A DNA stretch of 55,577 bases, taken from positions 1 through 55,577 of the forward strand of contig NZ_JADH01000010.1 of the NCBI RefSeq assembly GCF_000518285.1, written 5' to 3'. Under the pieces are notes generated by a model, which made no database searches, was not told the origin of the DNA, and worked only from the letters and a program-made list of their open reading frames with translations. Origin of the DNA: Williamsoniiplasma lucivorax ATCC 49196 (lineage in GTDB: Bacteria; Bacillota_I; Bacilli_A; Mycoplasmatales; Mycoplasmataceae). Below, one piece after another: positions 37,588-48,370 of this stretch; within the stretch, counting starts at the first letter, position 1; every line of letters starts with the position of its first letter. The position numbers and the translations under genes are program-made.

Positions 37588-39768
37588 CTATTTTTTATTT
37601 TCTGAATCTTCTTCTTTTTTAGCTTCATCTTTTTTCTTTGATGGTGCTTTTTTAGTTGTTGATTTAGCTTTGGGTTTATCTTCTGTTTTTACTTTATCTT
37701 CGGTTTCTTTTGGTTTTTTAGTTTTTTCAGAAGGTGCTTTTTTAGCTTTTAGTGTTTTGGGTTTATCTTCTGTTTTGTCTTCAGTTTTGCCTTCAGAAGT
37801 AGATTTATTTTTTAATTTTTCTTCTTCTTGTTTAACATCTTCAATATCAATATCTAAAATATCACCAGCTGCTTTTTTCTTAGATTCTTCTGCTCAACGT
37901 TCTTTAGCTTCCACAACTTCTTTTGGTAATTTTCCTTCTTTATCAATGAAGTCAATTTGTTCAGAAGTAATTGTTTCTAAAACATCAAGTGATTCAGCAA
38001 GCAACTCTAAAGTTTGCATATTAGCTTTGATAAGTTGTAGAGCATCTTGGTAAGAAGCATCTAAAATCTTTTGAATTTCTTTATCAATTTTAGCAGCAGT
38101 TTCATCAGAATAAGTTCCTTCAATCTTACCATATGACTCTTCAGCCATTGTTAAGAATTTGGTCATTCCTAAACTTGACATCCCGAATTGAACAACCATA
38201 CGACGAGCAATGCTAGTTGCTTTATCTAAGTCATCATGTGCTCCAGTTGTTACATTTTCTTTACCAAACATAATTTCTTCAGCAGCACGCCCACCTAAAT
38301 AACCGGTAATCATTGCATATAAATCTTTTTTAGATGAAAAGATAGTTTCATCTTTTGGTGTCATAATTGTGTAACCACCAGCATTTCCACGAGGAATAAT
38401 GGTTACTTTTTGCACTTTAGAAGCACTTTCTAATTTCAACCCAATCAAGGCATGTCCAGATTCATGATATGAAACAATTTTCTTATCTTGTTTGGTCATT
38501 GCACGAGTTTTCTTAGCAGGACCCCCAACCACACGATCAATTGCTTCATCGATTTCAGTAATTGTAATAATTGTTTTATTTTCACGAACCATTAAAATAG
38601 CAGCTTCATTTAAAACGTTTTCAAGTTGTGCTCCAGAGAATCCAGGAGTACGTTCAGCCACACGGTGTCAATCAATTGTTGTTTCAATTTTTTTACCGCG
38701 TGCATGTAATTTAAGGATTGCTTCACGTTCACGAATATCTGGTAATGAAACTTGAATGATACGGTCGAAACGTCCTGGTCGTAATAAGGCAGGGTCTAAA
38801 ACATCAGAACGGTTAGTTGCAGCCATAACAATAACTCCACTATTAGTTCCAAATCCATCCATTTCAACCAACAATTGGTTTAATGTTTGTTCACTAGTTC
38901 CAGTTCCCATTGATGATGAACGCTTACGTCCAACAGCATCGATTTCATCGATGAAAATAATACATGGCGCTGCTTTTTTGGCATCCGCAAACATTTCACG
39001 AACACGACTAGCTCCAACCCCAACAAATACTTCTTCAAATTCTGATCCAGAAATTGAGAAGAAAGCAACTCCAGCTTCACCAGCAACAGCTTTTGCTAAT
39101 AAAGTTTTACCAGTTCCTGGTGGACCTTCCATAAGCACACCTTTAGGAACACGAGCTCCTGCATCAGCATATCTTTGTGGATTTTTTAAATAATCCACTA
39201 ATTCAATTAATTCAGTTTTTTCTTCTTCAATTCCAGCAACATCAGAAAATCTTACATTAGTTTTGGTTTGTTTAGCACGGTTTTTCCCCATTCCGAAAAT
39301 ACCTTGGCCTCCACCCATTCCGCCACCTTTAGTCATTGCTTTATAAACAATAGCATAAACTACAATTAGTAATAATAATGGTAGCAATGAAGTAACTAGT
39401 GGTAATCAAGTGTTTGTACTTGCACTAGCTCATGCAAATGATTGTAAGAATTTAGTTAATTCTGGAAATACTCCACCCGACATCAATGAATAAGTTGTGT
39501 TAACAGTAAATTGAATTCAATGACCGGAAGGATTTAAATAAGCCCCAGTAATGCTAATTATTCCATTAATTCCACTATGAATACTTAAATTTTTTATCAC
39601 TTCTTTACTTAAAAAGTTACCATGATCTTTAAGGTATTGGTTTAACCAAGCAACATCATGTGCTTCTGATGATCCTTTAAGAGTTAAAACAATTGTTGTG
39701 ATTATAGCTGCGACTACAATTAGTAATATTATCCAAAACCATCAACTTGTTTTGCGTTTTTCCTTCAT
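37588..39768 (-). CDS. ftsH: Membrane ATP-dependent zinc protease FtsH with a charged C-terminal tail
   Basis: A 726-residue protein with two N-terminal transmembrane helices (about 10-30 and 125-145), an AAA+ domain (Walker [10 protein letters not shown] near 215, Walker [15 protein letters not shown], second region of homology [17 protein letters not shown]) and a zinc protease with HESGH at about 435. It degrades membrane and regulatory proteins. The last 70-80 residues are low complexity with [20 protein letters not shown]-type units, beyond the normal end. Several Trp are TGA. AAGGGGT precedes ATG. In Bacillus hpt lies between tilS and ftsH; it is absent here. Confidence 0.96.
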
Positions 39769-39811
39769 TATGTACCCCTTAATTTCTTTTTAGATTTTAT
39801 CATAGTTTAAA

Positions 39812-41008
39812 CTATTGGTTAAAATTGTTTAATACTTTCAAATCTTTTTTTTGATAAACAATTGCTTTTAAAAACCGTTTTTTATAACTTATTTTTTCAT
39901 CAATTAAATATCTATTCATTTTTTTGTTTTTATAAGTTGTGATTGTTTTATATTTTTCAAAATCATTTGTAATGATGTATGGATAATATTCACCATCACT
40001 TTTGATTGTTTTTAATAACTCTAATCCATTATTAAATTCTTGAACGAATGCAAACTCATTTTTATTATTAATAATGATTGTTTTTGGTTTAATTAAATCT
40101 TTATGTAGTAAATAAAGTCTATTAAAATCTTTCATTAAAACAAATTCATTTAGTTCTATTTTTCAAAATACTTTATTTGCTGTTTTTAATCTTTTACTAA
40201 TTTCAACAAGAGTTTGTTTTTTTCTTCCTTGTAATAAATCTGTTTTGTTTATTTTTTCAAAATACTGATAAACAATTCTTTGAATCATTTCACTGGTCAT
40301 TTTTTTTAATTGTTGATCAAGTGCTAATTCTTGATCAAATAAATTTTTTTCTAGATAAATATTTGCTTGTTTAATCTCTTGTTCTAATACTTGATTGGCT
40401 TCAAAAATTTGTTTGATATATTTTGCAAAATCTTTTTCAGCTAGGTTTTTTCTAATTTTATTACGTTGATATTTTTCATCAAAATTTGTTAAATCAAACA
40501 CATAAGCAATTTTTTGATCATTTAAAATTTTTAAAATTTCACTTTTTTTAAAATCTAAAATTGGTCTGACAACCAACATCTTTTTGTATGATGAAATTGG
40601 TTTAATCCCCCAATATTGAATTAAGTTTTGTCTTTGTAATTGCATTAAATAAGTTTCAACCACATCATTTTGGTTGTGGGCAATCAAGACATGATTAATT
40701 TGATATTTCTTTCCTATTTCAACAAAAAAATCATATCGTTGTTCGCGAGCCCAAGCCTCAAAATTTAATTTTAAATTTTGATAAAACTTTGGATCAATTG
40801 TCTTGATTTCTAATACGAGATTATGTTCTCGACAAAAATCTTCAACTATTTTTTGATCAAGGTGGGAATCTTTTCTAAAATTATAATTAACATGACAAAC
40901 AACAATTTTTTTTGGTTTTTGTTTAAGTAATCAAGACAACAAAAACATACTATCTGGTCCGCCAGATACTCCAATTAAATACTCATTATTAACATCAAAA
41001 TTATTCAT
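39812..41008 (-). CDS. tilS: tRNA(Ile)-lysidine synthetase
   Basis: A 398-residue protein with N-type ATP pyrophosphatase motif GVSGGPDSMFLL near residue 13 and the TilS segment IAHNQNDVVETYLMQLQRQN. It ligates lysine to C34 of the CAU-anticodon tRNA-Ile, allowing AUA reading; this is essential. Very Lys-rich, with many TGA-coded Trp. C-terminal domain shorter and divergent. It lies 7 bp after trmN6 and is part of the dnaX-to-tilS gene string. Confidence 0.93.
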
Positions 41009-41015
41009 AAAATCA

Positions 41016-41738
41016 CTAATCCCTAAACATCGCCAACAATTCATTGGTGTATGTTTCATCAGCATTATGAGCAATTAAAGGGGGTAAAATATTCATTCCT
41101 TCTTTACCATTTAAAACTCCATCAAGTAAAACTGTTTTAGCTTTTTGATCACTTTTAGAATGAACAAAACGCATTCTTTTTGGTGCTAATTTATTTTTAT
41201 AAAATAAATTGATAATCTCTCCTGCTCGTTCTGCGCGATGAACAATTGTAAAAACTCCACCATTCCTTAAAACTTGACTAGCAGAATAAATAATTTCTTC
41301 TAAAGTAATTAGTGTTTCGTGTCTTGCATTAACAACTTCTTCACTTAATTCTTTAGTTTTTGTTGCAACTTCCATTTTAAAAAATGGTGGATTACAAATC
41401 ACTGCATCAAATTTATGACGATTAATTTTGGCGAATTCTTTAATATCGGCCTGGATAATTTCAATTTGATTACCAAGTTGATTTAACTCAACATTTCCTC
41501 TTGCTAATTTGGCAGCTTTACTTTGAATCTCAATACCACAAATATATGCTTTTGTATATTTGCTAATAATCAAGGGAATGACTGCATTGTTTGTACCAAA
41601 ATCAGCAATGGTTTTGATTTTTGAATTAAGATTCAAAAATCTTGAAACCAAAACACTATCTAAAGTAAAAGAAAACATCTTTGTATCTTGATACAAAGTG
41701 CGATCTTTATAACCTAAAATGTCGTTTTGAATTTTCAT
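41016..41738 (-). CDS. tRNA1(Val) adenine-N6 methyltransferase-like (TrmN6/YabB)
   Basis: A 240-residue SAM-dependent enzyme. Motif I region IADFGTNNAVIPLI, then the N6-amino-methyltransferase motif NPPFFK at about 117, and the MRFVHS segment of the YfiC/YabB family. The likely substrate is A37 of tRNA-Val; this is inferred from the family and not provable here. It overlaps holB by one base (TAATG) and belongs to the recR-tmk-holB string, as Bacillus yabB does. Confidence 0.85.
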   Translation of the reverse strand: MKIQNDILGYKDRTLYQDTKMFSFTLDSVLVSRFLNLNSKIKTIADFGTNNAVIPLIISKYTKAYICGIEIQSKAAKLARGNVELNQLGNQIEIIQADIKEFAKINRHKFDAVICNPPFFKMEVATKTKELSEEVVNARHETLITLEEIIYSASQVLRNGGVFTIVHRAERAGEIINLFYKNKLAPKRMRFVHSKSDQKAKTVLLDGVLNGKEGMNILPPLIAHNADETYTNELLAMFRD

Positions 41739-42481
41739 TAAAGCCTTTCTGCAATTTTAATAAAATAATTATCAATTGCTAATTTATCATTTGGTAATTT
41801 CTTTAAATCTTCAATCAAAATAATTGTATCTTCAGCAAATTGTGGAAATTTTTTGATGATTGTTCGATTAAATGCTTGTTCTAATATTTCAATAAAACTA
41901 GCTTTATCAATTTTTTTAAAATTGTTTGCTGATAATAAATATTCTTCTTTGGAATTAGTTATTAAAAGTTTTTCCAAAGCATTTAATTCACGATCATCAG
42001 CGTTTGTTTCAATCACAAAAAGTTTACATCTCGATTTGATTGTTGGAATAATATTTGTGCGATCCTTACTTAAAAGTAGAGCATATGTATTTAAAGGTGG
42101 TTCTTCTAAAAACTTTAATAAAGCATTACTTGCACCAATTTTTAAATTTTCAACAACATTAATAACATAAACTTTAATTGCTGTTTTTTCAATTGAAGTT
42201 AATGAAAATTTATCCATGATTTGCTTCACTTCTTCTTTAGAAATTTCTGAAGTTCCATCACCAAGATGAATCACATCAAACAACAATTTCTTTTTCGCTC
42301 TTTCACAAGACACACAACGATCATCTAAATCGGAACCGTTTTCACAAAACATATACCTGATTAGTTCTTCACTAATTTCTTGAGCATCTTGGATATTTTT
42401 TGAATTTAAAATGATTGATGAATAAAGATTATTATTTTTATAAAGTTGTTTAAGTTCATTAATTAAATTATTTTTTAACAT
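41738..42481 (-). CDS. holB: DNA polymerase III delta' subunit
   Basis: A 247-residue AAA+-like clamp-loader subunit, related to but shorter than DnaX. It has Cys-rich segment CENGSDLDDRCVSCERAK, VINVVENLKIGASNALLKFL and EEPPLNTYALLLS. The P-loop is degenerate, as expected of delta'. Its start overlaps the tmk stop by 14 nt. In a cluster with tmk, recR and dnaX. Confidence 0.88.
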   Translation of the reverse strand: MLKNNLINELKQLYKNNNLYSSIILNSKNIQDAQEISEELIRYMFCENGSDLDDRCVSCERAKKKLLFDVIHLGDGTSEISKEEVKQIMDKFSLTSIEKTAIKVYVINVVENLKIGASNALLKFLEEPPLNTYALLLSKDRTNIIPTIKSRCKLFVIETNADDRELNALEKLLITNSKEEYLLSANNFKKIDKASFIEILEQAFNRTIIKKFPQFAEDTIILIEDLKKLPNDKLAIDNYFIKIAERL

Positions 42482-43097
42482 AATTCTTAATTGCTTCTAA
42501 AATAATTTTTTCAGTTTCTTTTTGAACTTCAACAACTGGTAAATTTGTATTCACTACTTTAAATCTTTCCGGATATTTTTTAATTAAAATTTCATATCCT
42601 TCTTTTACTTTAGTTTTAAAACTAGTTCCTTCAACATCTAATCTATTTTGTTCTTCATTGCGCATTTGCATTCTTTTTTCTGCTTCTTGTGGGTCGACAC
42701 TAAAAAATAAAGTTAGATCGGGAATATATTTTCCAATCACAATTCTTTGCACTTGATCAACATTATCAATCCCAATACCACGAGCATGCCCTTGATAAGC
42801 GCTTGTTGAATCCATAAATCGATCAGAAATAACAATTTTCCCAGCTTCTAAAGCTGGAATAATAACTTTAACTAAATGTTCACGACGAGCCGCCAAAAAT
42901 AATAATGCTTCTGTCCAACCATCAATTCCTAAAGTTTGTTCAGTTAAAACTAATTGCCTAATATCTTCAGCAACCTTTTCTCCCCCGGGTTCACGTGTAA
43001 AAACAACTTCATAACCTAAAGTTTTGAGTGTTGATTCAATCTTTTGAATAGCTGTTGTTTTACCAGAACCATCCATTCCTTCTAAAGTAATAAACAT
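42468..43097 (-). CDS. tmk: Thymidylate kinase
   Basis: A 209-residue protein that phosphorylates dTMP. P-loop LEGMDGSGKTT near residue 5-14, DRF motif ISDRFMDSTSAYQG, LID-type region with RMQMRNEEQNR. Its start shares a base with the recR stop. Between recR and holB as in Bacillus. Confidence 0.97.
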   Translation of the reverse strand: MFITLEGMDGSGKTTAIQKIESTLKTLGYEVVFTREPGGEKVAEDIRQLVLTEQTLGIDGWTEALLFLAARREHLVKVIIPALEAGKIVISDRFMDSTSAYQGHARGIGIDNVDQVQRIVIGKYIPDLTLFFSVDPQEAEKRMQMRNEEQNRLDVEGTSFKTKVKEGYEILIKKYPERFKVVNTNLPVVEVQKETEKIILEAIKNYVKK

Positions 43098-43690
43098 TAT
43101 TTCACCTTCATTTCTTTTCTATTATTTAATGCATGTTCTAAAGTTGATTCATCCATATAATCAAGCATACCACCACTCGGAATTCCTTTAGCAATTCTTG
43201 TGGTTTTGATTTTTTTAGTGTTTGCAATTTTGGATAAATAATTAGCTGTTACTTCACCTTCAAATGTTGCATTTAAAGCAAGAATTAATTCGGTTTTTGA
43301 GTTCACCCTTTCAAACAGTTCATTAATCTTTAAATCTTCAGGTTTAATATTTTTATTTAAATTAATTTCTCCACCTAAAATTGCATAACGACCTTTGTAT
43401 TTTTTGTATTTTTCAATGTTCATCGCATCAATTGTTGTTGCCACCACACAAATAATATTAGGATCTCTTGATTCGTCTACACAGATTTCGCAAAGATCAT
43501 TATTTAAAGTTAAATAAAAACATTCTTTACAAATTTTAAAATCAGTTTTAATTTCTTTTAATTGTTGAATCATCTCATCTAATTTTGGTTTGTTATTAAT
43601 TAAATCAATAACTAATCTTTCTGAAGTTTTTTTAGTTAAACCTTGATATTTGGAAATCAAACTTATAATTTCATTAAATTCTTTTTCCAT
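43097..43690 (-). CDS. recR: Recombination mediator RecR
   Basis: A 197-residue protein with a helix-hairpin-helix, a C4 zinc finger (CKECFYLTLNNDLCEIC) and Toprim domain (ILGGEINLNKNIKPEDL…). Acts with RecF/RecO in loading RecA. A GTG three codons upstream is possible, but ATG with AGGTGAA at normal spacing is better. It follows dnaX directly; the yaaK gene usual between dnaX and recR is missing. Confidence 0.95.
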   Translation of the reverse strand: MEKEFNEIISLISKYQGLTKKTSERLVIDLINNKPKLDEMIQQLKEIKTDFKICKECFYLTLNNDLCEICVDESRDPNIICVVATTIDAMNIEKYKKYKGRYAILGGEINLNKNIKPEDLKINELFERVNSKTELILALNATFEGEVTANYLSKIANTKKIKTTRIAKGIPSGGMLDYMDESTLEHALNNRKEMKVK

Positions 43691-43691
43691 C

Positions 43692-45602
43692 TTATTCACC
43701 TATTTTAATGTTTTCACCAAAAAGATCTTCGGCTGCTTTTTGTAAATCATTTTTATCGTGGTTGCTTTCATAATATAAATCTACAAGTTTTTTAACTTCA
43801 TAAGTTGGTAAGGTATTGTTATTTTTTTTATGAATAAAATCTTTTTTAACAAAGTCTCATTTATTTTTATCTAAAACATAAAAAATTAGTCCCTCATTAA
43901 AAATTGCTGTCACATCTTTTCTAAAATCTGGTTTAGTTAATTCATTAACTAGAAAGTTTGTTTCGAGAGAAGTTGGGAAGTTAATTAATACTTCATTTTC
44001 AGAAACAGCAGATACTTTAGCCCCATAAAATGGCATAAATCGATTAGCTATTTTTAAGTTTACTAAATAACCATTTTGATCAGTTTTAAATCAGTTTGTA
44101 ATAACTTCTTCAACACTGTTTCTTTTTTCTTTTTTAGCACCAACTAGCAAATTAATCACATCATCAGTTGGAACTGATGGAATGTTTTTGATTGCTTGTG
44201 ATTCAATTGATTTATTTGTGTAATCAGCAATAAATTCATTGATTGTTTGTTTGATTTTTTCTTCTGAAATAATTTTTGGGGTTGGTTCAATTTTAATTTC
44301 TTTACTTATTTCTTTCTTTTCAAGAATTGGTTCAACTTGAACCAATTCTTCTTGATGTGGTTTTTGTTCTTCAATTTCCACACTCACTTTAATTGTTGGT
44401 TCAATTTCTAATTCTTCAATGATTGGTTCAGGTATTGGTGTAGGTTTAATTATTTCAATTTTTGGGTTGGCAATTTTAGTGACTTCAACATTAGGTTCTG
44501 AACTTGATTTTTCTTGGGCATCATTTTTATTGATTGATTTTAATAAACTGATCAAAATATAATTAAAACTAATTTGACTACCTTTGGTTTTTGAATATGC
44601 TTCACTTAAATGATCAGCAATTGAAAATAATGATGCTAAATTAGTATTAACTTGATTAACATCTTTTAAATCTAAAACATTTAGTAAGGCTTCATTATGA
44701 GTTAATTTATATTCAATTAATTCTTTTAAAATTTCAATTAAACTTAATGCAAAAACATCAAAGTCCATTCCTTGATTTTCCGCATTTTCAAAATATTCAA
44801 TTAAACTATTAGCATCATTTTGAACAATGTTTTTAATCACTTTAATTTTTTCTTGTTTTGAAGCGATATAAAAAATATTTTTTAAACTTTTGATTGTAAT
44901 AACCTCGTCATTAACAACCATTAGTTGTTCTAATGTATTTAATGCATCACGAAGCGAACCATCACTTAAGTAATAAATTTCTTCAACTACATCATCATTT
45001 TCAAAACTAAATCCTTCTGTTTTGGCCACAAACTCAATACGTTCTTTCATTGCTTGTTTTTGAATTTTTTTAAAATTTAAAACTTGACATCTAGAAATGA
45101 TAGTTTGAGGAATTTTAGCAAATTCAGTTGTCGCTAAAACAAAAATAGCATGTAGTGGGGGTTCTTCTAAAGTTTTTAGTAAAGCATTAAAAGCAGCTTT
45201 ACTTAACATGTGCACTTCATCAATAATATAAATTTTATAATTTCCTAAAATTGGTAAAGTTGAAACATTATTTTTGATGTTTCTAATTTCTTCAACACCA
45301 TTATTAGATGCAGCATCAATTTCATAAATATCAGGTGATTGACCACTATTTGAAGCAAGACAACTTTCACATGTTTCACATGGATTTCCATCAATTAAAT
45401 TTTCGCAATTAATTGCTTTAGCAAAAATACGAGCAGTTGATGTTTTACCAGTTCCCCGTTGGCCAGTAAAGAGAAATGCATGTGTGAATGATTTTTCAAT
45501 TAACTCTTTTTTAATAATATTAACAACATTAAAATGTCCAGCAACATCATCAAATGTTGAGGGTCTATATTTTCTATATAATGAACTTTTACTATTAAAC
45601 AT
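43692..45602 (-). CDS. dnaX: DNA polymerase III gamma/tau subunit
   Basis: A 636-residue clamp-loader ATPase. SLYRKYRPSTFDDVAGH at the start, Walker A FTGQRGTGKTS, zinc module CENLIDGNPCETCESC, DEVHMLSKAAFNALLKTLEE with sensor regions. After about residue 360 a Glu/Pro/Ile-rich linker (…PTPIPEPIIEELEIEPT…) and a short C-terminal domain follow. One TGA near residue 504 (VITN-W-FKTD) must be read as Trp, otherwise the tau-like C-terminal domain is lost. Part of dnaX-recR-tmk-holB. Confidence 0.96.
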
Positions 45603-45666
45603 TTTCTCTTCCTCTATAAATATTTTACTTTTAAATATAAATTAACTTACTTTTTCTTTGTAATAA

Positions 45667-46104
45667 TTAACGAAGTTTTTTAAAAAAACTTTCAATTTTT
45701 TCTTGGCAATTTTTAGTTTGGTCTTTTGTTCCAACTTTTCTTAATGTAAATTTAATGTCATTAATACATAAATTTTTTAACACTCCATATTTGGTACCAT
45801 CAAGAATGTATTCAACATTTTGAATTTTGGCTTGTTTAATTGCACCATAACACATCACACAAGGTTCTAAGGTTGAAATTATTTTATATTCATTTAAATT
45901 TAGTGATTTTATTTTTTTAGATAATTTGTTAATCGCAACAATTTCTGCATGAGCAGTAATCTCACTTTTTCTTTCACATTTATTAACACCAAAACTGACG
46001 ATGTTGTTTTGTTGATCAACAATAATTGCTGATACGGGAACATCATTATGTTTTTTTGTTTTTTCAATAACTTGCATTAAAAATGAAAATTGTTGATCTG
46101 TCAT
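45667..46104 (-). CDS. tadA: tRNA-specific adenosine deaminase
   Basis: A 145-residue deaminase that converts A34 to inosine in tRNA-Arg. Catalytic HAEIVAI and PCVMCYGAI zinc motifs are present. The start MTDQQFSFL has AGGAGAGG upstream; the longer frame overlaps the SRP RNA. It lies between SRP RNA and dnaX, the Bacillus order (tadA-scr-dnaX) except that the RNA here is upstream of tadA. Confidence 0.93.
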   Translation of the reverse strand: MTDQQFSFLMQVIEKTKKHNDVPVSAIIVDQQNNIVSFGVNKCERKSEITAHAEIVAINKLSKKIKSLNLNEYKIISTLEPCVMCYGAIKQAKIQNVEYILDGTKYGVLKNLCINDIKFTLRKVGTKDQTKNCQEKIESFFKKLR

Positions 46105-46122
46105 AACCTCTCCTAAAAAAAT

Positions 46123-46203
46123 AAAACCACTATACAAGACACGTTTCCTTATAGCTGCTACCTTCCGGTTCTGACTAAGTTCAGATGTTATCTTTATAAT
46201 GGC
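46123..46203 (-). ncRNA. ffs: Signal recognition particle RNA (4.5S type)
   Basis: The minus strand contains GTCAGAACCGGAAGGTAGCAGC, the conserved apical loop where Ffh binds, with a lower stem CCATTATA / TATAGTGG closing the RNA. The terminal stem is followed by TTTTATTTTTTT, which can act as terminator. About 80 nt, the short bacterial form. It works with Ffh for membrane-protein targeting; yidC lies next to it. Confidence 0.93.
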
Positions 46204-46209
46204 TATATT

Positions 46210-46218
46210 ATTTTACCA
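46210..46218 (-). promoter_or_regulatory. SRP RNA promoter
   Basis: TGGTAAAAT, an extended -10, seven bases before the SRP RNA 5' end. Confidence 0.6.
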
Positions 46219-46329
46219 CACTAAACACCCTAAGAATATATCTGGTTTCTTTTAAATTATAATATTTTATTCTCTTTTAACGTGATTAATTTTATAGTTT
46301 TGTTTGTTTGTTATTTTGTTTTTTATAAT

Positions 46330-46362
46330 AAAAACCAAAACTTTTTCAAGATTTTGGTTTTT
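46330..46362 (-). terminator. yidC terminator
   Basis: AAAAACCAAAA and TTTTGGTTTTT form an 11-bp stem followed by TATT on the minus strand. Confidence 0.75.
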
Positions 46363-46368
46363 AAAATA

Positions 46369-47556
46369 TTATTCAATTACTTTAGCTATTTTATTAGTTT
46401 GACGTAAACGACGTTGGCGTTCACGATTTCCTCTTTTAACATGTTTTTGATTGTAGAAGTGGAAACCTAAAGTTTGGGTAATTTGGAATGTTGAAGAAAG
46501 AATTCAGTAGATTGCAACTCCAGAAGAAACTGTCGCCACAATGAAGATAAATACAACCATCATCACTAATTGCATAATTAAATTACGTTTTCTTGCTTTT
46601 CTTTGCGCTTCAGTTAGTGTTGAAGATTTTTGTTTAATATATTGCAGAATTGTCGGTAACAACATTGAAATAATTTGTAATGGTAGATAAACCACAAGAA
46701 GCACAATATAAATTGGTTCTCCATGTGTCATTCTTTCCCATGGAGCTTCAATTAAGGAAATAACTCCAACGTTAGCAACTTTTAGTGCTCGGGTTGATCT
46801 AATAATTGCATAGATCGCAAATAAGAATGGAAGGGGAGCAAATGAACTTGTCACAGCACTCATTGGTGAAAGACCTTCTTTTTTATATAAAGCAGATGTT
46901 TCCATTTGTTGTTTCTGTCGGGATTGCGTGTCTTTTTTACCTTTATATTTGGCCGTAATTTCAGCCTGTTTTAACTGCAAGAGTTGCATTTTTTCTTGGT
47001 TTTTTTGGGATTTTCAACTAAAGATTAAAGTTAAAGCACGCACGATAAGCACTGTGAAGAAGATGGCAAAGAATGCTGAAATTCCATAACTTTGTTGTGC
47101 TGCACTTGATAGATCTGGATTTAATGTTCCATTAAATCCTTTTAAAATTCCAACAAGAATAAATGCCATTGGGTAAACAAATAATCCATAGAATAATGAT
47201 CCACTTGTTTTGGTAAATGCTTCAGCTCAAGTAGTTATCCCATTATAACCTGGTTCGAAGTCGAAACCACCACCATGGGTTTTTCCACCAATTTCACCAA
47301 GTGAGGCAATAACAATCTCAAATGCTGTTCCTGGAGCATAAACAGTTGTTCCAGTCATGTCCGTAACTTGTGAAACCACATAATTACTTTGATACATTTG
47401 AATACATCCTCATAACATTGAAATAATAATTAATAAAAATCCTAATATTTTTAAGACCTTTAAAGCTATTTTAAGTTTTGCTTTAAGATCTTTTTTTTGA
47501 TTAGGACCACTTTTGGGGTTCAAATGACTCATCACACTATGATGTTGTTTATACAT
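46369..47556 (-). CDS. yidC: Membrane protein insertase YidC/OxaA
   Basis: A 395-residue membrane protein that inserts proteins with or without SecYEG. After a charged N-terminus and one helix (about 30-52) there is an external region, then the five-helix core. The first core loop has the long charged helix (QLLQLKQAEITAKYKGKKD). The C-terminus is basic (HVKRGNRERQRRLRQTNK). Trp are TGA. Order yidC-rnpA-rpmH is that of Bacillus. Confidence 0.94.
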
Positions 47557-47570
47557 ATCTAAACCCCTTT

Positions 47571-47909
47571 CTATTTATTGTTTTTGAGTTTTGCTAGTAT
47601 TTTTTTGAATTCATTATTAGTTTGAATGTAATCCATTTTTAAATAAACTGGTCTTGCAATAATAATAATTTTAAAATTAAGATTTCCAAATTCTGGTAAA
47701 GCATCAAATACTTGGTTTCTAATTTGTCTTTTAATTTTATTTCTAACAACTGCATTGCCAATTTTTTTTCCAACAGAAATTCCAAATTCTAGTTTTGCTT
47801 CGTTTGTTTTTTTAAAATAAACAACAAACGAAGGATTTTTTAAAACTTTATTTTGTTTGATTATTTCTTGAAATTCAAAATTTTTTTTAATAATTCGTTT
47901 GTTTTTCAT
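47571..47909 (-). CDS. rnpA: Ribonuclease P protein component
   Basis: A 112-residue protein that helps the RNase P RNA bind pre-tRNA. The RNR motif is GNAVVRNKIKRQIR, with the KIGxxVGKK-type segment before it. It lies 10 bp after rpmH with no clear Shine-Dalgarno, so it probably relies on coupling. Confidence 0.95.
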   Translation of the reverse strand: MKNKRIIKKNFEFQEIIKQNKVLKNPSFVVYFKKTNEAKLEFGISVGKKIGNAVVRNKIKRQIRNQVFDALPEFGNLNFKIIIIARPVYLKMDYIQTNNEFKKILAKLKNNK

Positions 47910-47919
47910 TTAAGTAAAA

Positions 47920-48054
47920 TTAAGCAGAAAGTTTAGCTCTTCCTTTTGCTCTACGAGCATTAATTACTCTTCTTCCGTTTTTAGTAGACATTCTAGCTCT
48001 AAAGCCGTGAGTGCGAGCATGTTTGATTTTTGATGGTTGTCAAGTTCTTTTCAT
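47920..48054 (-). CDS. rpmH: Ribosomal protein L34
   Basis: A 44-residue protein: [20 protein letters not shown] then [19 protein letters not shown]. The conserved Trp5 is TGA. This small basic protein of the 50S subunit lies next to oriC in nearly all bacteria. It shares a transcript with rnpA. Confidence 0.97.
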
Positions 48055-48105
48055 TTTGATTCACTCCTTCCGTTCTTGATTTTTGATTTATAAAATACAA
48101 TTAAT

Positions 48106-48111
48106 ATTATA
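48106..48111 (-). promoter_or_regulatory. rpmH-rnpA -10 box
   Basis: TATAAT on the minus strand, about 50 bp before rpmH. No clear -35. Confidence 0.5.
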
Positions 48112-48370
48112 CATTGTTTTTATGTTCTTGTTCTATAGTTTTTATGCTTAATTGTCTTATTTGTCGTTATAAATAGTCTTTTCAACAATATATACACACT
48201 TATAAAAGCTAATGTGGATAAGTGGAGAAAAAGATTAAAGATGTGTATTGTTTGGTTTTTTTAAATATTTATCTTTAAGAAAAAAGAAGGAAAAAAAACT
48301 TATCAACAGATTTCTTTTGTTTTAAAAAAAAATAAATATAATCTATTAATAAACAACTTGAAAGGAAATT
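48112..48370. other. oriC, part 1: rpmH-dnaA intergenic region with DnaA boxes
   Basis: A perfect DnaA box TGTGGATAA (48213-48221) and a near-perfect TTATCAACA (48300-48308), with AT-rich tracts between. Divergent rpmH and dnaA frame the region. This is the standard mollicute/Firmicutes origin arrangement, with strand switch of gene direction across it. Confidence 0.8.
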
